NCBI GenBank assembly: GCA_913031125.1
Contig: CAJWFK010000006.1
Coordinates: 1-64,000, forward strand
Length of the DNA stretch: 64,000 nt
Reading direction: 5' to 3'
Origin: an uncultured Woeseia sp.
GTDB lineage: Bacteria; Pseudomonadota; Gammaproteobacteria; Steroidobacterales; Woeseiaceae
In this document: one piece after another, positions 36,720 through 46,561 of the stretch
Layout of the letters: every line of letters begins with the position of its first letter
How positions within the stretch are numbered: the stretch's first letter is position 1
Made by a program: the position numbers and the translations under genes
The notes under the pieces: model-generated
Databases searched by the model: none
What the model was told of the DNA's origin: nothing
Seen by the model: the letters and a program-made list of their open reading frames with translations, nothing else

Positions 36720-37982
36720 ATGAGAGTTGCCTACATATTTCTGACTGTCTTTCTAACACCTATTTATGCTGCCTATTGGTTTTTTCGCGGTATTGTAAAT
36801 CGGTCTTACTGGAATCGCTTTGGACAAAGATTCGGATTAGGTTACCCAAACTTATCAGATGGCTGTATATGGATCCATGCAGTTTCAGTTGGTGAAGTAC
36901 AGGCAGCAGCCCCGCTGATAAGAAGACTGATGAAACGTTTTACACATTACCCTGTATTAGTTACGACTGTTACACCTACTGGTGCTGAAAGGGCTAAGTT
37001 GTTATTCGGTGACACTGTCGATCATAGTTATATTCCATTTGAGGCACCGAATGCCGTCAAACAATTTTTCAATTGTGTTAATCCATGTATAGCGTTGGTC
37101 ATGGAAACGGAAATTTGGCCCAATCTCTATAATGAATGTGGACGGAGAAAAATTCCGTTGGTTCTTGTGAGCGCTCGCATTTCCCCTAAGTCTGTTAAAA
37201 GATATCAGCGGTTTTTACCATTGTTTCGTGAAACATTGTCCCATGGCATTGTTATTGCAGCCCAGTCTGAGAAAGATGAGCAGCGCTTCCTATCGCTTGG
37301 GGCAGCGGCTGAAAGAACATACGTAACCGGCAATATCAAATTTGATATCGAATTGTCAGCCGATTTGATCAGCGATGGCTTGGAGCTACGACGTAATTTT
37401 TTCAAACAAAGGAAAATTTGGGTAGCGGCGAGCACACACGACAAAGAAGAATATCAAATTCTTCGTGCGCACCGTTTGATTCGTAACCAGTTTCCGGATG
37501 CAGTACTTGTGCTAATACCGCGCCATCCAGAGCGTTTCCCTGCTGTCAAATCTATTTTGAAAACCCATGGTTTTAATTTTATATCACGGACGGATAAATT
37601 GACTTGCGACGATCAAACAGAGGTACTACTGGTAGATACAATGGGCGAAGTCCCACTTTTTTTTGCGGCGGGTAATGTTGCCTTTGTCGGTGGCACTTTG
37701 GTACCGGTGGGAGGACACAACCTTTTAGAACCAGCTGCGTTAGGGGTACCCATCGTTACGGGTCCTTATGTATTTAATATGCAAGAAATAGCTGACATGT
37801 TTAATAAGTCGGGTGCATCTGTCGTGGTAAAAAATGCTGAAGAATTAAGTTTGGCAGTGGCCGACTTTTTTGCTAATTCGGATGTGGCAGAAGAGGTTGG
37901 CAAACGTGGTAATAGAATCGTGCGGAGCAATCGAGGCGCACTGGAACGACTGCTTAATCTTCTAGGGCCAATACTTGATTAA
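36720..37982 (+). CDS. waaA: 3-deoxy-D-manno-octulosonic acid transferase WaaA
   Basis: Adds Kdo residues to lipid A precursor at the cytoplasmic face of the inner membrane. The 420-residue protein starts with a membrane anchor (about 3-25), then WIHAVSVGEVQAAAPLIRRL with the catalytic Glu, VTTVTPTGAE, METEIWPNLY, VSARISPKS, and the nucleotide-sugar-binding end GGTLVPVGGHNLLEPAALGVPIVTGP. It sits behind hldE and converges with tolC (14 nt apart). Confidence 0.95.
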   Translation: MRVAYIFLTVFLTPIYAAYWFFRGIVNRSYWNRFGQRFGLGYPNLSDGCIWIHAVSVGEVQAAAPLIRRLMKRFTHYPVLVTTVTPTGAERAKLLFGDTVDHSYIPFEAPNAVKQFFNCVNPCIALVMETEIWPNLYNECGRRKIPLVLVSARISPKSVKRYQRFLPLFRETLSHGIVIAAQSEKDEQRFLSLGAAAERTYVTGNIKFDIELSADLISDGLELRRNFFKQRKIWVAASTHDKEEYQILRAHRLIRNQFPDAVLVLIPRHPERFPAVKSILKTHGFNFISRTDKLTCDDQTEVLLVDTMGEVPLFFAAGNVAFVGGTLVPVGGHNLLEPAALGVPIVTGPYVFNMQEIADMFNKSGASVVVKNAEELSLAVADFFANSDVAEEVGKRGNRIVRSNRGALERLLNLLGPILD

Positions 37983-37996
37983 CGTTTATCCAGCTA

Positions 37997-39421
37997 TTAT
38001 TGAACGATGATTTCTTCACGTAGTTGACGGTCAACGAGGTGACGATTGATTTCCTCAAGGTCTTGGATATGTAGGTTGCCCGCTGCAAATTTAAGACGTA
38101 GGACGTTACCGATATAATTGTAACGGCTTTGGTAGTAGTTGGTGATAGCGCTGTACAAAGAGCGTTGGGAGTTCAGAACGTCAACGATCGTGCGGGTGCC
38201 AACTTCGAACCCTGCCTGTGTAGCTTCCAGTGCAGTGCGACTTGATTTTACCGCCTGTTCCAATGCATTAACCCGACTGATTTCAGATAAGACACTTAAA
38301 TAGGCATCACGGGCGGCTCGCTCTGTTTCTCTAGAAACACGTTGCAGTTTTTCTAGAGCTGCACGACGTAGATAGATTGCTTCACGTACTTGGGATGAAG
38401 TTCTTCCTCCGGAAAAAATTGGGACGTTGAATTGCACGAATACCCTATCTCCAGAACTATCCGTTGGAAAGTTTGGAATAGGAGCTGGCATGCCGCCTAC
38501 AGTTACATTATTAATATCCGTATCGCTACTGTCGTAACTTGCAATCAGGTCAATTGTCGGATAATGCCCAGTCCGTTTAGATTTAATATCATCGCGGGCT
38601 ATCTCCTCATCAAAACGGCTGGATACTAGCGCAAGATTTTGGTCCATCGCGAGGTCAATCCAGCTAGACTCATCAGCTGGTTGTGGCGACGCTAGAGGAA
38701 AATCGTCCTTTGGTACAGTCAAATTAGGAACGTATTCACCGGTAATTTCCCTGAGTAGCTCAAGCGCGGTTGCGACTTCACGTTTAGCCTGAATTTCTGA
38801 AGCCACAGCTTGGTCGTAGGCGGCTCGAGATTCTTGTACATCGGTTATTGCGGCCAGTCCGACTGTAAATCGTTGTTTAGCTTGTTCCAGTTGCCTTGAT
38901 ATCGCTAGTCTGTCAGCTTGAATCGATGCTAACCTATCTTCTGCACCAAGTACCTCAAAATAACGTGTAGCTACGCGCACTATGAGTTCCTGTTGTGCGA
39001 ATTCGAAGTCCACTTCTGCTTTGGCAATTCTTTTCTCTGCTTTCTTTAACCCTATAAATTGATCCCAGCGGAACACTGTTTGCCGCAGTTCTGCATTCCA
39101 GCCGAAAGTCTCGAATCCAGAATTTGTTGCCAATGAAACAAAACCAATTACATTACCGGTGACTGGGTCAAATTGTGGTTGCTGTTGAAGTCCTGAATTT
39201 GAGCCTTGTCCATAGTTAGCTCCGGCGCTAATCTGTGGAAGAAGTGCACTTCGAGCTTGAGGTAACGCTTCTAGAGTAGCCAGTCGACGTGCTTCCGCTT
39301 CATGAATTATAGGGTCACTTTGTAGTGCCTGTTGATATACGTCTAAGAGGGAACTAGAGATCGCTGAACCGGGGAACCAGATCAAAACAAGGAGTGATAT
39401 TAGGAGTCGTATGTTATTCAT
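37997..39421 (-). CDS. tolC: TolC-family outer-membrane channel protein
   Basis: Outer-membrane exit duct for type I secretion or tripartite efflux. 474 residues with an N-terminal signal peptide (about 1-22, ending near AISS). The two-fold TolC repeat is visible: long heptad-like helices rich in Ala, Gln and Arg (for example EAEARRLATLEALPQARSALLPQISAGANY and AALEKLQRVSRETERAARDAYLSVLSEISR), and the conserved turns GLAAITDVQ and VGTRTIVDVLNSQRSLY. No inner-membrane efflux partner is adjacent. Confidence 0.92.
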   Translation of the reverse strand: MNNIRLLISLLVLIWFPGSAISSSLLDVYQQALQSDPIIHEAEARRLATLEALPQARSALLPQISAGANYGQGSNSGLQQQPQFDPVTGNVIGFVSLATNSGFETFGWNAELRQTVFRWDQFIGLKKAEKRIAKAEVDFEFAQQELIVRVATRYFEVLGAEDRLASIQADRLAISRQLEQAKQRFTVGLAAITDVQESRAAYDQAVASEIQAKREVATALELLREITGEYVPNLTVPKDDFPLASPQPADESSWIDLAMDQNLALVSSRFDEEIARDDIKSKRTGHYPTIDLIASYDSSDTDINNVTVGGMPAPIPNFPTDSSGDRVFVQFNVPIFSGGRTSSQVREAIYLRRAALEKLQRVSRETERAARDAYLSVLSEISRVNALEQAVKSSRTALEATQAGFEVGTRTIVDVLNSQRSLYSAITNYYQSRYNYIGNVLRLKFAAGNLHIQDLEEINRHLVDRQLREEIIVQ

Positions 39422-39851
39422 CTATTATTTCCATAAGGCTGTGTTACCGATAATATTCAGTACCTAGGCGTTAGTTACATTCAACGGTTGGACTTATTGT
39501 GAAATCATTTGCCGTGTTGTTATTTTTTTTCGAGCATAAAAAGTTTGTTAACCATATGATTTTTATATAAAAATAATTCGATAGCTAATATTCTTTAAAT
39601 CTCTGAACGCATGCTCGTTCTTGAATTATGGTGAATCGCGATGGTGTGCTTTGCTTGCTGAGCTATCCTTACTTATTTACATATAACTAGATTACTTGCG
39701 ATTGGGTTGAACAGCTATGTTCAAAACGACAAATCGCATGCCCGCAATGATAACAGAGGGAACTCTGGAACTTGTGTAAGACATTGTCATGAATTTTAAT
39801 GAATGTTTGGCAAAAGTGGTTGCTATGCGGTTGGACGAAGGTTGCATCTGA
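39422..39851. promoter_or_regulatory. 430-bp intergenic region between tolC and the GGDEF/EAL gene
   Basis: No gene is supported. The only organised element I see is a nested inverted repeat: TGCGATT (39697-39703) with AATCGCA (39732-39738) enclosing TTGAAC (39707-39712) with GTTCAA (39719-39724). It lacks the conserved core of a c-di-GMP (GEMM) riboswitch. The rest is AT-rich and presumably holds the two divergent promoters. Confidence 0.45.
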
Positions 39852-42176
39852 ATGACATCGATACCTATTAATTTAATCCTTACCATTGCGATAGTGATAT
39901 TAATCATCGTAATTTTTCTCCTAGCTTATGCATGGTATCGGGTAGTTAAAGGGATAGGTACACTCAAAGAAGAACTCGTTGATGTGTCGGGGGATGTCGC
40001 AGTGGGCCGTCGTCTTGATGAGACGGCTGGTGGAAGTGTTAGCGATCTAGCAAAAACGATAAATAGTCTTTTTGACGCAATTGTCGAGCGCGATGAGCAT
40101 ATTCAAGATCGTGATCAGCTTTTTGCGGACTTTTCTCGAACCCTGCCTGAAATTGTGCTGGTTCATGATCAGCGCATTTTGTTGGCTAATGAAAGTGCGG
40201 CTGGCCTCATAGGCCTCGAGCCAACTCAGCTAATAGGGAGAGATGCTGCAGATCTTGTTAAGCCTGCATATCGTGCGCTCTTTCGTAAAACAATGGAAAA
40301 GTACCTCGCTGATGAGAGTGCCCCAGATCGCCTTGAGATACAGTTAATCAACGGCGAAGACGATGGTCTATGGGTTGAGGCCCAGAGTTCTGTTATTGAA
40401 CACCATGGCAACATGGCGATATTGACGGTCGCTAGAGATGTAAGCTATAGGAAAAATCTAGAAGTTTCTTTAAGTAGAAGCAAGCGGCAGGCACAGTACA
40501 CTTTAGAATCTATCGCTGAGGCAGTTATCACGACAGATAATGAGGGCCGTATCGATTACATGAACCATGCTGCAGAAGTAATTACTGGGGTGAACCGTGA
40601 TCATGTCTCTGGCCACAAGACTGGTGAGATATTTACCCTTGTAGATGAAGCAGATCGCCGGGCGTTGGGTGATCCGGTCGAACGCTGCTTATCGATCCAT
40701 CGTAGAGTCAATATGGGACGTCGTGCTTTGCTCGTTAGTCCTGATGGCAATCAAGAATATTCTGTCGAAGTGACAGCGTCACCGATCAAGGGGCCGGGAA
40801 ATAGCGTTTCCGGAACTGTGGTCGTGATTCACGATGTCAGTGAAATACGGGGCTTGACGAGGCAATTTAGCTACCAGGCAGCACACGATGCCTTGACGGG
40901 GCTTATAAATCGTCGCGAATTCGAAAGGCGCCTCGAGGAGGCGATAGATGGGGCCCATTCGGAAGAAGCGGTTCATATATTAGCGTATATGGATCTCGAT
41001 CGTTTTAAAACGGTTAATGATAGCTGTGGCCACATTGCTGGCGACAATATGCTGAGAGAGGTTGCTACCCTTATCAAGGATCAAGTACGTGATTCGGATT
41101 ATGTTGGTAGACTTGGGGGTGATGAATTCGGCACCTTGTTGATCGGTTGCCCGATCGACAAGGCACAGCAGATAGCAGCGGACATTTGCGATGCAATAGC
41201 AAATTATCGCTTTGTCTGGCAGGACAAAATTTTTAATATCGGTATTTCCGTCGGTTTGGTTGAGGTCAGCCACAGTAGTGGCGCTTCACAAGATATTATG
41301 GCAGCAGCTGATTCCGCTTGTTATGTGGCCAAACAGCGCGGCCGGGGACGCGTGCACGTCTATTCTGCCCGGGATGAAGCAGTAGCGCGTGAACGTGGTG
41401 ACATCCAATGGCTTCATCAACTTCAGAATGCTCTGAGGGATAATAAATTTGAACTCGCTTTGCAGCCAATAATTGCTACTAGTTCCGGTTCATCCGGACC
41501 TGCGGTGGAAGTGCTAATACGAATGCCTGATCAGCAGGGCCGTAGTCGTAATTCAGCAGATTTTCTCCAATCTGCTGAGCGCTATCATCTGATGCCACAA
41601 ATTGACCGCTGGGTCGTAAATGCTGTTCTAGCTGCTATAAGTGCTGGCGATATTAGGCTACCAAGTCATCGAAGCTGTGCGATTAATATTTCCGGGCAGA
41701 CTCTAAGCGACGAAACGTTTCTCAGTTTTGTGGTCGAGGCGCTCGATCATAGCGGTGTCTCGCCGACGAGTATATGTTTTGAAGTGACCGAAAACGCAAT
41801 TTCTGCAAATGTACAATATGCTCAAAGATTTATCGAAATTTTGCATGGGATCGGATGCGAATTTTCGCTGGATGACTTTGGTAGTGGCCTTGGAGCATTT
41901 TCTAGCCTAAAGCATCTACCGATCGACTATCTTAAGATTGATGGTACTTACACACGTAATCTTTCGTCCGATGAGGTTAATCAGGAAATGGTAACAACAA
42001 TGATAAAGCTTGCGCGAACGATGGAATTTCGGGTGGTAGCGGAACAAGTTGAGGAACAGGATGATTTTGATTGGTTGCGGACGGCTGGTATCGACTTTGT
42101 TCAGGGTAATTTTGTGGATATGCCCGTGACATTGGGTAACTCACGTAGTAGTGCGCATAGAATTTTAAATTTGTGA
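39852..42176 (+). CDS. Membrane-bound PAS-GGDEF-EAL cyclic-di-GMP signalling protein
   Basis: A 774-residue regulator. One transmembrane helix (about 8-29) is followed by a linker, two PAS-like sensor domains (about 88-205 and 215-330), a diguanylate cyclase domain with intact GGDEF (near residue 422), and an EAL phosphodiesterase domain. The EAL signature reads EVL (near 553), but later metal- and substrate-binding blocks are kept: FEVTENAI, LDDFGSG, DYLKIDG and AEQVEEQ. Both activities may therefore be present, with control by the PAS input. The sensed signal is unknown. It stands alone between tolC and the hppA terminator. Confidence 0.9.
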   Translation: MTSIPINLILTIAIVILIIVIFLLAYAWYRVVKGIGTLKEELVDVSGDVAVGRRLDETAGGSVSDLAKTINSLFDAIVERDEHIQDRDQLFADFSRTLPEIVLVHDQRILLANESAAGLIGLEPTQLIGRDAADLVKPAYRALFRKTMEKYLADESAPDRLEIQLINGEDDGLWVEAQSSVIEHHGNMAILTVARDVSYRKNLEVSLSRSKRQAQYTLESIAEAVITTDNEGRIDYMNHAAEVITGVNRDHVSGHKTGEIFTLVDEADRRALGDPVERCLSIHRRVNMGRRALLVSPDGNQEYSVEVTASPIKGPGNSVSGTVVVIHDVSEIRGLTRQFSYQAAHDALTGLINRREFERRLEEAIDGAHSEEAVHILAYMDLDRFKTVNDSCGHIAGDNMLREVATLIKDQVRDSDYVGRLGGDEFGTLLIGCPIDKAQQIAADICDAIANYRFVWQDKIFNIGISVGLVEVSHSSGASQDIMAAADSACYVAKQRGRGRVHVYSARDEAVARERGDIQWLHQLQNALRDNKFELALQPIIATSSGSSGPAVEVLIRMPDQQGRSRNSADFLQSAERYHLMPQIDRWVVNAVLAAISAGDIRLPSHRSCAINISGQTLSDETFLSFVVEALDHSGVSPTSICFEVTENAISANVQYAQRFIEILHGIGCEFSLDDFGSGLGAFSSLKHLPIDYLKIDGTYTRNLSSDEVNQEMVTTMIKLARTMEFRVVAEQVEEQDDFDWLRTAGIDFVQGNFVDMPVTLGNSRSSAHRILNL

Positions 42177-42238
42177 TTAAGGTGCTGGCCCGAGCAGCTG
42201 ATAGCTAATAATTTTTAAGATACTCAGTAATTAAAAAA

Positions 42239-42266
42239 CCGCCCTTAAGCACAAGGGCGGTTTTTT
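42239..42266. terminator. Bidirectional intrinsic terminator between the GGDEF/EAL gene and hppA
   Basis: An 8-bp GC-rich stem CCGCCCTT (42239-42246) with AAGGGCGG (42253-42260), loop AAGCAC, with six T residues after it (42261-42266) and six A residues before it (42233-42238), so it can stop transcription from both converging genes. Confidence 0.9.
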
Positions 42267-42293
42267 GGCACAAGGTCCTATCACTGCCGCAGA

Positions 42294-44336
42294 TTAACCG
42301 AGCAGTGGCACCATCAATAGTGCCACAATATTGATGATCTTGATCAAAGGGTTGATCGCAGGACCAGCGGTATCTTTGTAGGGATCTCCGACTGTATCAC
42401 CAGTTACTGCAGCTTTGTGGGCATCTGAGCCTTTGCCACCGAAATTTCCATCTTCAATATATTTTTTTGCATTATCCCAGGCACCACCGCCAGCGGTCAT
42501 AGAAATAGCTACGAACAAGCCAGTTACTATCGTCCCCAATAACAAGCCGCCAAGTGCCACTGGCCCGAGCGCTAGTCCAATAACCAAGGGGACGCCAATT
42601 GGTAAGAGCGAAGGAACAACCATTTCTTTAATAGCTGCTTTAGTTAGCAGATCGACTGCACGGCCATAGTCTGGTTTTCCGGTACCCTCCATGATTCCGT
42701 CAATTTCTTTGAATTGACGACGAACTTCAGTAACCACTGACCCGGCTGCTCGTCCAACTGCTTCCATAGCCATTGAGGCAAATAAAAATGGCACTAGCCC
42801 ACCTATGAACAAACCGATAATAACGCGGTAGTCGGATAAATCGAAGTTCACATTAATACCTTCGCCAGCCAGCGCGTTAGTGTAATCCGCAAATAGGACT
42901 AAAGCTGCTAGGCCGGCAGAGCCGATAGCGTATCCTTTGGTCACTGCTTTAGTAGTATTGCCTACCGCATCTAACTGATCTGTGATATTCCGGATTTCGG
43001 ACGGTAGTTCAGCCATTTCGGCGATTCCGCCAGCGTTATCTGTAATAGGGCCAAAAGCATCCAAAGCGACAATCACCCCGGTCATTGACAGCATGCTAGT
43101 GGCGGCAATAGCAATGTTATATAGGCCTGCTAGATTATCGCCTTCGGGAGCAAGCTGGAAAGTTCCCCAGATACTGGCACAAACGGCTATTACTGGGAGA
43201 GCCGTCGCCTTCATTGATACGCCGAGTCCCGCAATAATGTTGGTTGCATCGCCCGTTGTAGATGCTTCAGCAATCGTTTTTACAGGGCTGAAATCTGTGC
43301 CGGTATAGTACTCTGTGATAACAACCATTGCTGCCGTTAACGCGAGGCCTATGAGTGCAGAATAGAAGATTCCGGTTGCGTTACCACTATCGCCCATCAT
43401 CATATTTGTTATGGGATAAAAGGCAATTGCCGCAATTATTCCTGCTACGATGACGCCTTTGTAAAGCGCTCCCATAATTTTGCCACCATCCGATGTACGT
43501 ACAAAAAATGTACCTATTATTGAAGCGACGATCGAAACAGCACCCAAGACTAAGGGATAAATGACAGCAGCTGTGCCAAATGTTGATGCTACTAGCGAGC
43601 CAAGTAACATAGTGGCGATTATAGTAACTGCATAGGTTTCGAAAAGGTCTGCAGCCATACCTGCACAATCACCCACATTATCTCCTACGTTATCTGCAAT
43701 CACTCCCGGATTACGTGGATCATCTTCAGGAATTCCAGCTTCTACTTTACCGACTAGATCTGCACCTACATCGGCACCTTTAGTGAAGATTCCACCTCCG
43801 AGACGAGCAAAGATAGAGATTAGAGAACCACCGAAAGCGAGGCCCACAAGTGCGTGGATAGCATCATCAACACTTGAACCTAGGCTCTGAAGAATAAAAT
43901 AGTATCCAGCTACCCCGAATAGACCTAATCCAACTACTAGTAGACCAGTAATAGCACCGCCGCGGAAGGCCACATTTAGTGCTGGATTGACGCCTTGCAT
44001 GGCTGCCTGTGCAGTGCGGACGTTTGCTCTAACAGATACAAACATTCCGATATAGCCCGCAAGGCTCGAGAATACAGCTCCAATTGCAAACCCGATGGCT
44101 GTTGCCCACTCAAGTCCAAAACCGAGGATAATAAACAGTACCATTCCCACGATGCCTATGGCTGTATATTGTCTATTCATATACGCGCTGGCACCTTCTT
44201 GAATTGCCAGAGAAATCTGTTGCATACGTTCATTGCCAGAAGATTGTTTTAAAATCCACTGTGTAGAAATAAGGCCGTATAGAACTGCTAATATGCCAGC
44301 GCCAACCGCTAGCCACAGGGCAAGTTCGTTACTCAT
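42294..44336 (-). CDS. hppA: Proton-translocating membrane pyrophosphatase HppA (K+-independent type)
   Basis: Hydrolyses pyrophosphate and pumps protons across the inner membrane. About 16 hydrophobic segments are present. The catalytic motifs [11 protein letters not shown] and [19 protein letters not shown] are intact, and [20 protein letters not shown] closes the active site. GNTTKA carries Lys where potassium-dependent enzymes have Ala, which predicts K+-independent proton pumping. The open frame extends to 44351 by a TTG, but the ATG at 44336 with GGGAG seven bases upstream is preferred, giving 680 residues. It lies downstream of pfp on the same strand. Confidence 0.96.
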   Translation of the reverse strand: MSNELALWLAVGAGILAVLYGLISTQWILKQSSGNERMQQISLAIQEGASAYMNRQYTAIGIVGMVLFIILGFGLEWATAIGFAIGAVFSSLAGYIGMFVSVRANVRTAQAAMQGVNPALNVAFRGGAITGLLVVGLGLFGVAGYYFILQSLGSSVDDAIHALVGLAFGGSLISIFARLGGGIFTKGADVGADLVGKVEAGIPEDDPRNPGVIADNVGDNVGDCAGMAADLFETYAVTIIATMLLGSLVASTFGTAAVIYPLVLGAVSIVASIIGTFFVRTSDGGKIMGALYKGVIVAGIIAAIAFYPITNMMMGDSGNATGIFYSALIGLALTAAMVVITEYYTGTDFSPVKTIAEASTTGDATNIIAGLGVSMKATALPVIAVCASIWGTFQLAPEGDNLAGLYNIAIAATSMLSMTGVIVALDAFGPITDNAGGIAEMAELPSEIRNITDQLDAVGNTTKAVTKGYAIGSAGLAALVLFADYTNALAGEGINVNFDLSDYRVIIGLFIGGLVPFLFASMAMEAVGRAAGSVVTEVRRQFKEIDGIMEGTGKPDYGRAVDLLTKAAIKEMVVPSLLPIGVPLVIGLALGPVALGGLLLGTIVTGLFVAISMTAGGGAWDNAKKYIEDGNFGGKGSDAHKAAVTGDTVGDPYKDTAGPAINPLIKIINIVALLMVPLLG

Positions 44337-44364
44337 TAAGTCGTCTCCCAATCATGATAAAAAT

Positions 44365-44385
44365 CCCAGCAACTTGGCTACTGGG
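44365..44385 (-). terminator. Hairpin with U-tract between pfp and hppA
   Basis: On the minus strand a 9-bp stem (two G-U pairs) CCCAGTAGC/GTTGCTGGG with a three-base loop is followed by ATTTTTATC. It lies 28 nt before the hppA start. It could be a weak terminator or attenuator that lowers hppA expression relative to pfp. Confidence 0.5.
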
Positions 44386-44496
44386 GAAAATAAAACCAAT
44401 ACGCGAGCTTTTACGTTAGACGTTCTTATACACGCAAAAGATTCGATGGGCTCGTGGCATCGCAAGCTGCGACTCCCTACTGCCAGAGGCCGCGAA

Positions 44497-45762
44497 TCAT
44501 AACACAAATTTAGTTTTTAACTTCCGCGTTACAGGTATGTTTTTCAGCGTGACGTATTTTGGTAAACCGCTAGAATATATAGGGTAATCTTCACCCCGTA
44601 TCAGGGGCTCTAGATACCGTCGTGCAGCTCTAGTTATCCCAAAACCATCCTTTGATATATATCGTCTGGGCATCATTTTTTCTTTGTTAGCGATACGTGA
44701 TAGCGGTGCCTTATCGATTTTCCACCGGTACGGCTTGTCGGAAATGCGTTTAATGACTGGCATAACGTTAGTTTCTCCGGAAAGCGCCATTTTTACAGCC
44801 GATTTCCCAACAGCATAAGCTTGTTTGACATCTGTTGCTGATGCAATGTGCCGCGCTGATCGTTGGAGATAGTCTGCAACGGCATAGTGATATTTAAATC
44901 CTAACGCGTCATTGACCATTTTGGCTACTACTGGCGCAACACCACCGAGCTGCGAATGCCCAAAAGCATCTTTTGTACCAGCTTCTGCGAGAAATCGACC
45001 GTTTGCATACTGGGCACCCTCACTAACTACAATGACGCAGTAGTCGTGTTTTTTTACACATTCGCGAACCCTCTTTAGAAACGCGGATTTTTTAAAGGGA
45101 ATTTCTGGAAACAGGATGATGTGTGGGGGCTCCCCAACCGCACCTGAACTGGCAAGGCCACCCGCTGCTGCTATCCAACCAGCGTGGCGGCCCATCACTT
45201 CCAAAATAAAAACCTTCGTTGAGGTTCTGGACATTGAAAGCACGTCGAGCGCCGCTTCTTTTGTTGAGATAGCAACATATTTGGCGACCGAACCGAAACC
45301 AGGACAGTTATCGGTAATCGGAAGGTCATTATCCACGGTTTTCGGAATGCCAAGGCACTGCACAGGAAACCCTAACTGCTTTGAAATCTGTGAAACCTTA
45401 TGCGCTGTATCCATAGAATCATTACCACCGTTATAGAAGAAATAACCAATGTTATGCGCTTTAAAAACTTCAATGAGGCGTTCATACTCCGCACGATTTT
45501 CGTCGATACCTTTCAGTTTATAGCGTGCTGTGCCAAATGCGCCGCCCGGCGTATGCCGCAGGAAAGCGATAGTACTGGCAGATTCTTTATTGGTGTCGAT
45601 CATGTCTTCCGTTAGTGCGCCAATTATCCCGTTGCGTCCCGCATAGACATTTGCAATTTTTTTCTTATATTTTCGGGCTGTTTCAATAACGCCACAGGCC
45701 GTGGTATTGATCACTGCTGTAACGCCGCCAGATTGTGCATAAAATGCATTCATTTTTGTCAT
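44497..45762 (-). CDS. pfp: Pyrophosphate-dependent 6-phosphofructokinase
   Basis: Phosphorylates fructose 6-phosphate with PPi instead of ATP, reversibly, so it can serve both glycolysis and gluconeogenesis. The PPi signature is visible as Asp115 in GGNDS (ATP enzymes have GGDGS) and Lys141 in PKTVDND (ATP enzymes have PGTIDND). Further blocks are SGGVTAVIN and MGRHAGWIAAAGG. The frame opens at 45789; I start at Met10 (45762), which gives 421 residues. hppA follows on the same strand after 160 bp, a pairing also known from methanotrophs. It is divergent from adk. Confidence 0.93.
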   Translation of the reverse strand: MTKMNAFYAQSGGVTAVINTTACGVIETARKYKKKIANVYAGRNGIIGALTEDMIDTNKESASTIAFLRHTPGGAFGTARYKLKGIDENRAEYERLIEVFKAHNIGYFFYNGGNDSMDTAHKVSQISKQLGFPVQCLGIPKTVDNDLPITDNCPGFGSVAKYVAISTKEAALDVLSMSRTSTKVFILEVMGRHAGWIAAAGGLASSGAVGEPPHIILFPEIPFKKSAFLKRVRECVKKHDYCVIVVSEGAQYANGRFLAEAGTKDAFGHSQLGGVAPVVAKMVNDALGFKYHYAVADYLQRSARHIASATDVKQAYAVGKSAVKMALSGETNVMPVIKRISDKPYRWKIDKAPLSRIANKEKMMPRRYISKDGFGITRAARRYLEPLIRGEDYPIYSSGLPKYVTLKNIPVTRKLKTKFVL

Positions 45763-45919
45763 TAGTAACAAAACCTCACGCCGAGCCAAGAATGAAGCGA
45801 AGAATAACGGAATCAGATCGATGGGTCACCGTATTATCCTCATCTCAAAAATTGATTTAATTCACAAATTCTAATAGCGTACCCGCCCTCAGCTAGCTGG
45901 TATACAAGATATTAAGCAT

Positions 45920-46561
45920 ATGCGTATCGTTTTGTTGGGCGCTCCTGGGTCAGGAAAGGGCACACAGGCTAAGAGGCTGATGCAGGAGCGCGGAGTTTCC
46001 CATATCTCTACGGGTGATATGCTGCGCGCTGCAGCAGAAGCTGGTAGTCGCTTCGGACAGCAGGCAAAAGATGTTATGGACGCGGGACAGCTTGTGTCTG
46101 ACACTTTGATGCTCGGAATAATTAGTGAGAGATTGGCGGAGCCAGACGCACAAACAGGGTTCATCCTGGATGGGTTTCCGAGGACGCGAAAACAAGCTTT
46201 GGATCTTGATGGCTTACTTCAAGCAAGTAGTCAGTCACTGGACGCGGCGGTATTAATGAATTTGGATTTTGAGGTACTAATTCGACGCCTAACTGGTCGT
46301 CGCACCTGTTCTATAACGGGTCGACTCCTTAATATCTATTTTTCTCCACCGGAGGAATTAGAGGAATGCATAAATTCTGGCGGTGAACTTCTTCAGCGTG
46401 AGGATGACAATGAGGAAACAATACGGTATCGCCTGGATGTTTATCGCCAGCAAACTGAGCCTTTGATAGACTTTTACCAAGAGCAGAATAAATTGAAGAT
46501 CGTTAATGCGGAAGGAAAGATTGACGAGGTATACAGTCGTCTTCTAGCTATTCTAAAGTAA
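45920..46561 (+). CDS. adk: Adenylate kinase
   Basis: Interconverts ATP + AMP and 2 ADP. The P-loop LLGAPGSGKGTQAKRL is at residues 5-20, the AMP-binding STGDMLRAA at about 32-40, and LDGFPRT at 83-89. The LID region begins GRRTCSITGRLLNIYFSPP, differing from the common VHPxSGR form, but it keeps the typical long-LID length and the QREDDNEETIRYRL end. 213 residues is standard. It is divergent from pfp (157 bp between starts) and overlaps rnd by 9 nt at the 3' end. Confidence 0.95.
   Translation: MRIVLLGAPGSGKGTQAKRLMQERGVSHISTGDMLRAAAEAGSRFGQQAKDVMDAGQLVSDTLMLGIISERLAEPDAQTGFILDGFPRTRKQALDLDGLLQASSQSLDAAVLMNLDFEVLIRRLTGRRTCSITGRLLNIYFSPPEELEECINSGGELLQREDDNEETIRYRLDVYRQQTEPLIDFYQEQNKLKIVNAEGKIDEVYSRLLAILK

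Noticed and set aside
39422-39851. c-di-GMP (GEMM) riboswitch before the GGDEF/EAL gene
   Set aside because: The inverted repeat there lacks the conserved GEMM loop and receptor sequences.
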